Assembly: GCF_027359925.1 (NCBI RefSeq) | Contig: NZ_CP114767.1 | Location: forward strand, 4,080,501-4,144,500 | Direction of reading: 5' to 3' | DNA: 64,000 bases | DNA from: Hymenobacter canadensis | GTDB lineage: Bacteria > Bacteroidota > Bacteroidia > Cytophagales > Hymenobacteraceae | In this document: positions 15,036-22,815 of the stretch, one piece after another | Numbering within the stretch: position 1 is the first letter of the stretch | Layout of the letters: each line of letters opens with the position of its first letter | Program-made: the position numbers and the translations under genes | The notes under the pieces: model-generated | The model's input: only the letters and a program-made list of their open reading frames with translations | Database searches by the model: none | What the model was told of the DNA's origin: nothing

Positions 15036-16343
15036 ATGCCTTCTGCTGTTCCGGCTCCCCGCCACGACCCTTACGCCGCGCTGCGCCTGCCGGAGTTTCG
15101 GCGCTTTATATCAGCCCGCGCCTGCCTGACGCTGGCCACCCAGATTCAAGGTGTAGTGGTCAGCTGGCAGATGTTCAAGCTCACCGGCGATCCGCTGGCC
15201 CTGGGCCTGATCGGGCTGGCCGAAGCTATTCCCAGCATCGTGGTATCCTTATATGCCGGGCACGTAGCCGATTCCGTACGGCGAAAAAACATCATCGTGG
15301 CCACCGTGACGGTGCTGCTGCTATGCTCAGTAGCGTTGTGGATGCTGTCGCAGCCCGCGGCCGCTGCCCTGCTGACGGCCGGTACTTCGCTAGGGGGGCT
15401 GCTGGTACTGCGCGGCCTGCCACTCTATGCGGTCATCTTCGTGAGTGGCGTGGCGCGGGGTTTTCTGGGGCCGGCAATGTTTTCGTTCATGCCGCAGTTG
15501 GTGCCTGAGCGGGCCCAGCTATCCAACGCCATTACCTGGAACAGCACTACCTGGCAGGCCGCGGCCGTGCTGGGGCCCGCTATCGGCGGCCTGCTGTTTG
15601 CGCATTTGGGTATCTCGCTGGCCTATGGCACGGATATCGGGCTGATGCTGCTGTCGCTGCTGCTGTTTCTGAGCATTGCGGGCCGGCCGCTTCCGCCCAC
15701 TGAAGGGCAGAAGCTTGGCCTCAAGGAAAGTGTGCTGAGCGGCATGCAGTTTATCTTCCAGAATCAGCTGGTGCTGGCGGCGCTGTCGCTGGACCTTTTT
15801 GCGGTGCTGTTTGGCGGGGCGGTGGCGCTGCTCCCAATTTTCGCCGACCAGATTCTGCACACCGGAGCCGAGGGCCTGGGCTACCTGCGGGCCGCGCCGG
15901 CTGTGGGGTCGGTGCTGATGGCCGTTTCGCTGACCTATTTCCCACTCCACCGCCACGCTGGGCGCAAACTGCTGTGGGCGGTAGCGGGCTTTGGGGTGGC
16001 TACCATCTTTTTCGCGCTGTCTACCAGCTTCTGGCTTTCCCTGTTTCTGCTGTTCCTGACGGGCGTCTTCGACTCAGTGTCGGTCATCGTGCGCTCCACG
16101 CTCATCCACACCTACACGCCCGAGTACATGAAGGGCCGGGTATCGGCCGTCAACAACATCTTCATCGGCTCTAGCAACGAAATCGGGGCCTTCGAGTCGG
16201 GGGCGGCGGCGCGGCTGCTGGGCGTGGTGCGCTCCGTGGTAGTGGGCGGCGCTATGACCCTGCTCGTGGTGGGCGTCACGGCTTGGCGCGCCGATAAGTT
16301 GCGCAATTTGGACCTGACACCCGAGCCCAAAAAAGACGACTAG
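15036..16343 (+). CDS. MFS transporter, EntS-like exporter group
   Basis: A 435-aa inner-membrane major facilitator with about 12 hydrophobic segments. The N-terminal half begins LRLPEFRRFISARACLTLAT, as in the MFS_3/EntS group, and the A-loop is GHVADSVRRKNIIVATVTVL. The pattern VARGFLGPAMFSFMPQLVP and the late FIGSSNEIGAFESG match this group, which exports siderophores and drugs. The substrate cannot be told from the sequence. No siderophore genes are nearby. Confidence 0.88.
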   Translation: MPSAVPAPRHDPYAALRLPEFRRFISARACLTLATQIQGVVVSWQMFKLTGDPLALGLIGLAEAIPSIVVSLYAGHVADSVRRKNIIVATVTVLLLCSVALWMLSQPAAAALLTAGTSLGGLLVLRGLPLYAVIFVSGVARGFLGPAMFSFMPQLVPERAQLSNAITWNSTTWQAAAVLGPAIGGLLFAHLGISLAYGTDIGLMLLSLLLFLSIAGRPLPPTEGQKLGLKESVLSGMQFIFQNQLVLAALSLDLFAVLFGGAVALLPIFADQILHTGAEGLGYLRAAPAVGSVLMAVSLTYFPLHRHAGRKLLWAVAGFGVATIFFALSTSFWLSLFLLFLTGVFDSVSVIVRSTLIHTYTPEYMKGRVSAVNNIFIGSSNEIGAFESGAAARLLGVVRSVVVGGAMTLLVVGVTAWRADKLRNLDLTPEPKKDD

Positions 16344-16458
16344 CACAGGCTGGCCGGCTGCTCAGCAGCTGGTATTCCTGGCCGCTGGGGATAACCGTGC
16401 CGCGCCGGTGCTTGGGCGGGAAGCCATATTTCGGGCGAATGACTGGTTTATGAACAAA

Positions 16459-16482
16459 CTTATCCACATTGATGTGGATAAG
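16459..16482. other. Palindrome formed by two perfect inverted DnaA boxes
   Basis: CTTATCCACAT (16459-16469), TG, ATGTGGATAAG (16472-16482). Each arm contains TTATCCACA, the exact DnaA-box consensus, in opposite orientation. It lies in the convergent gap between the MFS gene and a hydrolase gene. There is no T-run, so an intrinsic terminator is less likely. Confidence 0.55.
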
Positions 16483-16508
16483 TGGCTGATTTTCGGTCGA
16501 TTTACTGA

Positions 16509-17927
16509 CTAGCGCCGCGCATGAGCCGCCAGCCAGTTGCCGATAATCTGGAGGGCAGAGGGGGAGAAAGTTTCACTGATCTGACCATACTCTGATGGCA
16601 GACCGGTGGTGGCAGTCTGGAACAGATGGTTGAGGCCATCAAGCTGCTGCACGGTCACGTCGCGGTTGCCAGCCGCTTTCAGGCCGCTTTGGATGGCGGC
16701 CAGATTGAGGTCGGCGGCTACCTGCACGTCTTTGCTGCCGTTGAGGGCCAGCACCGGAGCCTTCACTTTGGTGAGCGCCGGGGCCGGATTCAGGCCCAGA
16801 AAATACCGGTACCAGGGCGAGGTCATCTGGGCGGCCATTGTGGTCAGGGTCGATTCGGGTACGCCGGGGCTGGCCTGCTTCAGCAGGGGTACCATCCGGG
16901 CAATGGCGGGCGGGTTGTCGGGGGTAGTCTGGATGACGGTCAACAGTGTCTGCTGCGTCCGGCGCATCCGGCCGGTACTGGCCGTGTCGAGCCCGGAGGC
17001 GCGCAGTATATCGGCCTGCTGGCGCAGCAGTAGTTCCCGGCCATTCACGCCCATTCCCGCCAACGACACGATGAAAGCCGGCGGGTTGGGTTCGGCCCCC
17101 GCCAGCAGCGCAATGGTGCCGCCCTCACTATGCCCGATCAGGCCGACGCGTTTGGGCTGCACGCCGGTTTGGGTGCGCAGAAAAGCCACCGCCGCCTGGG
17201 CATCAGCCAGAAAGTCGGCGGTGGTGGCGGTGGCAAACGTGCCGCCCGACTGGCCCACGCCCCGGTCATCGTAGCGTAGCACGGCAAAGCCACGCCGGGT
17301 CAGGTAATCGGCCAGCACCCGAAACGGGTGGTGCCCCAAGATACTTTCGTCGCGGTCCTGCGGGCCGGAGCCCGACACCAGCACCACAGCCGGAAACGGA
17401 GCTTTGCTACGCGGTATCGTGAGCGTGCCGGCCAGCTCATGCCCGCCGCTGGGGTTTTTGAAGCGCACTTGCTGCTCAAGGTAGGGCAGGGGTGCCACGG
17501 GGTCTTGGGGGCGGGGCGGAGGCGCTGCCGCTGCCGGCAGGCCCCGCTGCAGCACCAGCGGCCACTGCTCGCCGTTCTGCTTCCAGCGCCCGTTCACCTG
17601 CTGCCCATCGGCCGATAGCCGGCCCGCGTAGCGCACACCCAGAAAATCCGACAGCAGAATCAGGCTGTCCTGGCGCAGCTCGGCTCCCGAGAAAGCCAAG
17701 CCGGCTACTTTCTGGGACGGCACATCCAGCGCAACGGCCAGCACGCCATTGGGCTGCTCGGTGATGTGCAGAATCAGCTGGGGAGGGTTGGCCGGAGTGG
17801 CCAGCGTACCATGCCAGGGGCCAGCCAGCGGCTTTGGCTGCTGGGCATGGGCTGGCATGGCCAGACTTGCCATACCTAGTAAAATTGCCCCACACCGCCC
17901 TTGCCAACCCAGGTTCATCCGTTTCAT
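16509..17927 (-). CDS. Secreted alpha/beta hydrolase (S9-like esterase)
   Basis: 472 aa from the ATG at 17927, which gives a normal signal peptide ending PAHAQQ. Residues 30-150 form a beta-rich domain resembling the DUF3887-type accessory domain of such proteins; the hydrolase core follows with SGSGPQDRDE (oxyanion region), YDDRGVGQSGG, the nucleophile elbow GHSEGG, the acid in NGSKDVQV and the histidine in GLNHLF. It is a periplasmic hydrolase of unknown substrate. The next gene leftward of 19573 is a paralogue in the same orientation. Confidence 0.85.
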   Translation of the reverse strand: MKRMNLGWQGRCGAILLGMASLAMPAHAQQPKPLAGPWHGTLATPANPPQLILHITEQPNGVLAVALDVPSQKVAGLAFSGAELRQDSLILLSDFLGVRYAGRLSADGQQVNGRWKQNGEQWPLVLQRGLPAAAAPPPRPQDPVAPLPYLEQQVRFKNPSGGHELAGTLTIPRSKAPFPAVVLVSGSGPQDRDESILGHHPFRVLADYLTRRGFAVLRYDDRGVGQSGGTFATATTADFLADAQAAVAFLRTQTGVQPKRVGLIGHSEGGTIALLAGAEPNPPAFIVSLAGMGVNGRELLLRQQADILRASGLDTASTGRMRRTQQTLLTVIQTTPDNPPAIARMVPLLKQASPGVPESTLTTMAAQMTSPWYRYFLGLNPAPALTKVKAPVLALNGSKDVQVAADLNLAAIQSGLKAAGNRDVTVQQLDGLNHLFQTATTGLPSEYGQISETFSPSALQIIGNWLAAHARR

Positions 17928-18091
17928 CTGCTCAGAAATAGAAAGCACTAATAGAAGCCACAAGTATACGGCCCTGGCTGAATTAGCCGGCTCTCCTAAA
18001 ACGTACTGCGGGCGCCGAGCAGCCCAGACTGCCGGTGGTACCGGTTGGCAGTTTGGGTTGCTCAGCGCCCGTAGTGGTCAGGTAAGGTGGG

Positions 18092-19573
18092 CTAGCGGCT
18101 GGCCTGCGTGGGGGCGTTACGGGATTTGCGGGACACTTTGTGGGCTTTGCCGGGGGCCTCACGCTTCACCGTCACGGGTACTGCCTCGGGCTGGGTGGTG
18201 CGCTTGGCAATCCAGGAGCGCATTACATTGAGGGCCTTTGGTGAGAAAGTGGGCTGCTGCACGCCGTTTACCAGCGCCCATTCCTCGGGCTTGGGCTGCA
18301 TCCAGTGGTTTACTTCGGGCAGCTTCTGGGTGGTTACGTCGCGGTTGGAGCGCAGGCCTTTGCGCAGCATAGCCAGGTTGTTGGTGGCTTCCACCTGCAG
18401 GTCGTCGGCACCGTTGATGGCCAGCACCGGGCACTGTACTTCCGGCAGCTTGCGCGTGGGCTCGAAGTCGATAAAATAGCGCGACCAGGGCGAGGTGAGC
18501 TGAATGGCGCGGGCGCGGGCCATGTGCGGGTCGAGGTCGGTGTTGCTCATACGCAGCGTGGCGGCTACTTTGCCCCGGGCCTGCGCGTCGTTGGGCGTCT
18601 GCCGGATGATGTTAATCATCTGGGCGTGCAGCTCCATGGAGGCTTTTACCTGGGCCGGACTGGCCCCAATCAGGCGCATGATTTCCAGCTGCTGGCGCGT
18701 AAGCACGTGGCGGCCCGGCAGGCCGTAGCCCGCCATTGACACCACGAAGGCCGGCTTGGCCGGCCCCGGTTCCGCGGCGGCCAGCAGCGCCACATTGGCC
18801 CCTTCGCCGTGCCCGATAAACCCGATTTCCTGCGGGTTGATGAGGTTGCGGCTGCGCAGAAAGGCCATAGCCGACTGCGCATCGCTCATCAGGTCCTGGG
18901 TGGTAGCCGTCAGGTAGATGCCCTGCGACTTGCCGGTGCCCCGGTCGTCGAAGCGCAGCACGGCAATGCCGCGGCGGGTCAGGTAGTCGCCCAGGATGCT
19001 GAACATGCGGTATTCCTGCTCGCCGGCGTCGCGGTCCTGCGGGCCGGAGTCGGAGAGCAGCACCACCGCCGGAAACGGGCCGGGGCCGGCCGGCACGGTC
19101 AGGATGCCGCTCAGGCGCAGTTTGGCAGCGTTGTTGGGGAAGCTGATTTCGTCTTCGCGGTAGGGCGGCGTCAGGCGCACTTTGCCCGAGGCCGTGGTGG
19201 CGGACTTGGCCCGCTCAAACACCAACGGCCCCGAAAGGCCGGGCTGTTTCCACACGCCGGTCAGCTGGTCGCCGTTGTTCTGGATTTTGCCCACGAAGCT
19301 GCTGCCAGCCTGCTCAATGTGCAGGCTCAGCTCGTTGCCTTTTACTTCCACTTCCACCGGCATCCGGTAGATGCGCTGCTGGGGCACGTCGAGGGCGGCG
19401 TAGTAGCCGCCATTCGTGAGCGGAATGATGGTGATAATTAAGTCAAGCTGCCCGCCCGGCACTTTGAGCGGTCCGCGCCACTGCCCGTTGAGCACAGGTG
19501 CCACCCCGGCAAAAACCGGCATAGTGAGCAGCAATGCGAATAGCAGGAAAAAAGTGTGTAATGTTTTCTTCAT
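18092..19573 (-). CDS. Secreted alpha/beta-hydrolase paralogue with nucleophile serine replaced
   Basis: 493 aa from the ATG at 19573 (MKKTLHTFFLLFALLLTMPV signal peptide). Domain layout and many motifs match the neighbour at 16509: SDSGPQDRD, FDDRGTGKSQG, acid NGADDLQV, histidine VNHWMQ. But the elbow reads GHGEGA where the paralogue has GHSEGG, so the catalytic serine is glycine (codon GGC). The fold looks intact and the frame is undamaged, so it is probably expressed as a non-catalytic protein or one with altered chemistry. A basic Lys/Arg tail of about 30 residues extends the C-terminus. Confidence 0.85.
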   Translation of the reverse strand: MKKTLHTFFLLFALLLTMPVFAGVAPVLNGQWRGPLKVPGGQLDLIITIIPLTNGGYYAALDVPQQRIYRMPVEVEVKGNELSLHIEQAGSSFVGKIQNNGDQLTGVWKQPGLSGPLVFERAKSATTASGKVRLTPPYREDEISFPNNAAKLRLSGILTVPAGPGPFPAVVLLSDSGPQDRDAGEQEYRMFSILGDYLTRRGIAVLRFDDRGTGKSQGIYLTATTQDLMSDAQSAMAFLRSRNLINPQEIGFIGHGEGANVALLAAAEPGPAKPAFVVSMAGYGLPGRHVLTRQQLEIMRLIGASPAQVKASMELHAQMINIIRQTPNDAQARGKVAATLRMSNTDLDPHMARARAIQLTSPWSRYFIDFEPTRKLPEVQCPVLAINGADDLQVEATNNLAMLRKGLRSNRDVTTQKLPEVNHWMQPKPEEWALVNGVQQPTFSPKALNVMRSWIAKRTTQPEAVPVTVKREAPGKAHKVSRKSRNAPTQASR

Positions 19574-19637
19574 ATAGTTCAAAAAGAAAGCTGTCCGTAG
19601 CATCCCTATACGGCAAAGGCACGGAAAGTAACAAAAC

Positions 19638-19645
19638 CAAAGGTA
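19638..19645 (-). promoter_or_regulatory. -7 box (TACCTTTG) for the serine-less hydrolase
   Basis: A perfect TAnnTTTG match, about 65 bp upstream of the ATG at 19573. It is also upstream of the extended ATG at 19603, so it does not by itself decide the start. Confidence 0.55.
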
Positions 19646-19740
19646 CTGTAATCGAAATATTTATACTGCGGCTGAGCTTTACACTGTGGTAGATTCTCCG
19701 GCCCGCAGCCACCCGTAGGCAGCGGGTAACAGAGGGCACA

Positions 19741-19804
19741 AAAGAGCCCCACGCGCCGGGGCAGCAAACCGTTTTTCTGGTTTCTGCGGCGGCGGCGTGG
19801 GGCT
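19741..19804 (-). terminator. Terminator of the DsbA-family gene
   Basis: On the minus strand AGCCCCACGC (19804-19795) pairs with GCGTGGGGCT (19754-19745), followed by CTTTTG; a long loop contains a second small stem. Confidence 0.65.
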
Positions 19805-19830
19805 GATGGTATCTGCGCTATCTAGGCAGA

Positions 19831-20538
19831 CTAGCAGTTGCCGTCCAGGTCGCAGGAAGCGCCGGTGGGGCTGGCTAATTCTACCGGCTGGGGGCGGGAT
19901 TCCTCCCATACTTTGGCCAATACTTCCTCGAAAAGCTCGGTGGGCTGGGCACCTGATACGGCATACTTTTCGTCGAAAACGAAGTAGGGCACGCCGCGCA
20001 CGCCAATCTGCCGGGCCTGGTACTCATCGTGGCGCACTTCCTGCGTGAAAGCCTCCGACGTGAGCACCCGCATTACGTCCTCGGCCGGCAGTTCAAGGTC
20101 GGCGGCCAGCTGCTGCAGGGTGGCCACGTCGTTTATGTCGCGGCCTTCTTCCAGATAGGCTTTGAAAAGGCGCTCCTTGGCCGCATCCTGCCGGCCATGC
20201 TGCTGAGCCAGATGCACCAGGCGATGAGCCCGCAACGTATTGGCCGGCACCAGGTGGTCGAAATCGAAAGCCAAGCCTTCGCCGGCGGCCATTTCCGTCA
20301 TGTTAGCCGACATCTGGCGGGCCCACTCCTCGGTGTTGCCGTATTTGGCCGCCAGACGCTTGTACATGCCTTCTCCGGGCTGCGGGTTGGCCTCGGCGTC
20401 CAGCTCGAAGCTGCGCCACTGCACATCGATGGCGTCGCGGTGGGGGAATTTGGCCAAGGCGTTTTCCAGGCGGCGCTTGCCGATGTAACAAAACGGACAG
20501 GCAATGTCAGACCAGATTTCTACCGATATCTTTTTCAT
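19831..20538 (-). CDS. DsbA family oxidoreductase (FrnE-like)
   Basis: 235 aa without a signal peptide, so a cytoplasmic thiol-disulfide isomerase-like protein. The thioredoxin-fold active site ACPFCYIGKRRLE (CxxC) is at residues 14-17. The helical insertion and the late GVRGVPYFVFDEKYAVSGAQ (the cis-Pro loop) match the FrnE/polyketide-synthesis DsbA group, implicated in oxidative stress resistance. The last residues SCDLDGNC form an extra C-terminal cysteine pair, seen in several family members. Confidence 0.9.
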   Translation of the reverse strand: MKKISVEIWSDIACPFCYIGKRRLENALAKFPHRDAIDVQWRSFELDAEANPQPGEGMYKRLAAKYGNTEEWARQMSANMTEMAAGEGLAFDFDHLVPANTLRAHRLVHLAQQHGRQDAAKERLFKAYLEEGRDINDVATLQQLAADLELPAEDVMRVLTSEAFTQEVRHDEYQARQIGVRGVPYFVFDEKYAVSGAQPTELFEEVLAKVWEESRPQPVELASPTGASCDLDGNC

Positions 20539-20622
20539 ACTGTAAGGTCAGGAGGGTGAAAAGGAGTTGAGTTGCTCCGGCGGCTATAACCAGCGGCGGG
20601 CCGCTGTGGTTTCCGCAGGCTC

Positions 20623-20657
20623 AAAAAGGCCGGCCCCGCTACTAAGCAGGGCCGGCC
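20623..20657 (-). terminator. Terminator of mltD
   Basis: On the minus strand GGCCGGCCCTGCT pairs with AGCGGGGCCGGCC (one mismatch) around a 4-nt loop, followed by TTTTT, 20 bp after the stop. Confidence 0.75.
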
Positions 20658-20677
20658 ACATAGGGATAAGAAGTTGG

Positions 20678-22663
20678 CTAGCGGGCTACGATGAGCTTTT
20701 GGCCGGGCTTCACCTCGTCGGAGGTGAGGTGGTTGAGGCGACGCAGCTCTTCCACGGTGATGCCCTGGTAGCGGCGCGAAATGTTGTAGAGCGTATCGCC
20801 CTTCTGCACCAAGTGCACCTTATGGTCAGCCACTGCGGGCTCCGGCCGCTTGCGGGCGGCCGCTACGGGCTTCTGAGTAGTGCGGGGCGAAACTAGACGA
20901 ACCGTTGACGGGGTGCTATCGTCATCGGGGGCGGCGAGCCGCAGCTTCTGCCCGGGCATCACCTTCTCCGATTCCAGTTGGTTCCAGGCCATCAGCTGGC
21001 TGATGGTCAGGCCGCGGCTTTCGGCCAGCTTCGCCAGGTTGTCGCCGCGCCGCACCGTGTAGGTGGTGGGCACACTGTCATCGGTAGCGGCCAGCGTGGC
21101 GGCAGTAGTGGCCGCTTCCTGGCTGATGAGCTGCGGGTTGCGGCTGGCAATGGCCGCCTTGAGCGGCTCGGCCGCCGCCGCCATCTCTGCCATGGAGGCC
21201 GTGGTAGGTGCCGTACCGGTAGTTCTGGCAGCCGGCGACGTCAGGCGTGGCGGCACCGACGGCTTGCGGTCGGCGGAGGCCAGGGCCCGGGCCGGAGGCG
21301 CAGACGGAGTGGCTATCGGCACGAACACTACCAGTTGCTTGCCCGGCACCAGGGCTTTGCCTTTGCGTAGCGCGTTCCAGCGGGCGAGCTGGGCCGGCGT
21401 CACGTCGTAGCGCTCAGCCACCGCCGCCACCGATTCGCCGCGCCGGACCGTGTGGCGCACCCGCCGAAAGCGCGGGGCCGCCGCCTCCGGTTCTTCGCGT
21501 GGGCCGCCACTGGCTGCCAGCGTGCGCGTCGGGAAGGGCACCACGCCTTCCAGACGGGCCATCAGCGGCTGCAACGGCTGCGGCAAATCGGCTTGGGGCC
21601 GGCAGTAGTCGAACAGGGTTTCGCGGTCTACCACGGCCAGCTGCGGGCGGTTGGCGGCCGGAATCTGCACGGCGTAGGCACGGTAGCCCTCGGGCAACCA
21701 GCTGCGGCGCAGCTCGGGGTTGTAGCGCAGCAGCGCCGCCGAGTCGGGCAGGCCACAGGCCTGGCTGAGGCGGTGCAGGTCGAGGGCGTGGCCGCCTACC
21801 TGCAGGGTGTCCATGGCCTCGGCGTAGCGGTATTTCAGGTCCGGCGAGTGCAGCTGGTGGGCCTGGGCATACTGCATCGAGTACATGATGGCCGTGAAAG
21901 TAGGCACGTAGTTGCGCGTCTCCTTCGGTAGGTGCGGATACAGGTCCCAGAAGGTTTTCTTGCCCGTGCGGCGCATTACGCGCTGCATGCTGCCCGCGCC
22001 CCAGTTGTAGGCCGCCAGCACCAGCTCCCAGTCGTGGAAGATGCCGTAGAGGTAGCGCAGGTGTTTGCAGGCCGCTTCCGTCGATTTCTCCGGGTTCATG
22101 CGCTCGTCCACCCAGTCGTCGCGGCGCAGGCGCAGGTCGCCGGCCGTGGGGCCCATGAACTGCCACAGCCCCGTAGCGCCCACCGGCGACTTGGCGGTCG
22201 GAATCAGGGCCGATTCCACGACGGCCAGGTATTTGAGGTCGGTGGGTAGGTTGTACTTGGCGAGATACTTCTCAAACAGCGGGAAATACACGTTTTCGCG
22301 TTCCAGCACCCGCTGGATATACTTGCGGTTGCGCTCCGTGAACAGCTTCACAAACGACATCACCGCCGGATTGAAGGTGTGCGGAGCGTCGGTTTCGAAG
22401 CAGTTGATCCGGTCCCCAACTAGGTCGCGCAGCTCAGGCGGCGTCTGCAGCCAGGCCAGCCGCACAGAATCCACCGGCACGGGCTCGGCAGCCAGCGAGT
22501 CGGGCAGCACCTCCAGGTTCACCACCTGCGTGGTATCGTCGGCCAGCGTGGCCGGCACGGTTTGCGGCTGGCCAGCCGGCCGATTCTGGGCCACGCCGGC
22601 GTGGGGCCAGCTCAGCCCCAGCACGCCGCTGGCCAGCACAACACGCAACAACTGTTTCTTCAT
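20678..22663 (-). CDS. mltD: Membrane-bound lytic transglycosylase D with three LysM domains
   Basis: 661 aa from the ATG at 22663, which starts a signal peptide (MKKQLLRVVLASGVLGLSWP); the longer reading from 22741 makes no sense. It cleaves peptidoglycan glycan strands without water to leave 1,6-anhydro ends. The transglycosylase domain at about 90-270 has the catalytic Glu in VVESALIPTAKSPVGATGLW and the motif VLAAYNWGAGSM. Three LysM repeats follow (HTVRRGESVAAVAERY; YTVRRGDNLAKLAESR; HLVQKGDTLYNISRRY), for binding peptidoglycan. No lipobox is seen, unlike E. coli MltD. Confidence 0.93.
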   Translation of the reverse strand: MKKQLLRVVLASGVLGLSWPHAGVAQNRPAGQPQTVPATLADDTTQVVNLEVLPDSLAAEPVPVDSVRLAWLQTPPELRDLVGDRINCFETDAPHTFNPAVMSFVKLFTERNRKYIQRVLERENVYFPLFEKYLAKYNLPTDLKYLAVVESALIPTAKSPVGATGLWQFMGPTAGDLRLRRDDWVDERMNPEKSTEAACKHLRYLYGIFHDWELVLAAYNWGAGSMQRVMRRTGKKTFWDLYPHLPKETRNYVPTFTAIMYSMQYAQAHQLHSPDLKYRYAEAMDTLQVGGHALDLHRLSQACGLPDSAALLRYNPELRRSWLPEGYRAYAVQIPAANRPQLAVVDRETLFDYCRPQADLPQPLQPLMARLEGVVPFPTRTLAASGGPREEPEAAAPRFRRVRHTVRRGESVAAVAERYDVTPAQLARWNALRKGKALVPGKQLVVFVPIATPSAPPARALASADRKPSVPPRLTSPAARTTGTAPTTASMAEMAAAAEPLKAAIASRNPQLISQEAATTAATLAATDDSVPTTYTVRRGDNLAKLAESRGLTISQLMAWNQLESEKVMPGQKLRLAAPDDDSTPSTVRLVSPRTTQKPVAAARKRPEPAVADHKVHLVQKGDTLYNISRRYQGITVEELRRLNHLTSDEVKPGQKLIVAR

Positions 22664-22753
22664 TTCTTCGCCTGGGTCGTCGTGAAAAAAAACGAAAAGC
22701 CCTGATTCAAATCTGGTTAAATATACTGCCTGCAAGTACAACTTCCCGGCAAA

Positions 22754-22796
22754 AGCAAAAACGACGGGATGCGCGGCGGCACCTCGTCGTTTTTGC
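22754..22796. terminator. Bidirectional terminator-like hairpin after gatA
   Basis: AGCAAAAACGACG (22754-22766) pairs with CGTCGTTTTTGCT (22784-22796). It has T-runs on both strands and lies 20 bp past the gatA stop. Confidence 0.65.
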
Positions 22797-22815
22797 TTGG
22801 CCTCGCAACGCCGGT

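Noticed and set aside
16459..16482. The DnaA-box palindrome read as an intrinsic terminator
   Set aside because: No T-run on either strand and only a 2-nt spacer; the exact DnaA consensus in both arms is a better explanation, though not proven.
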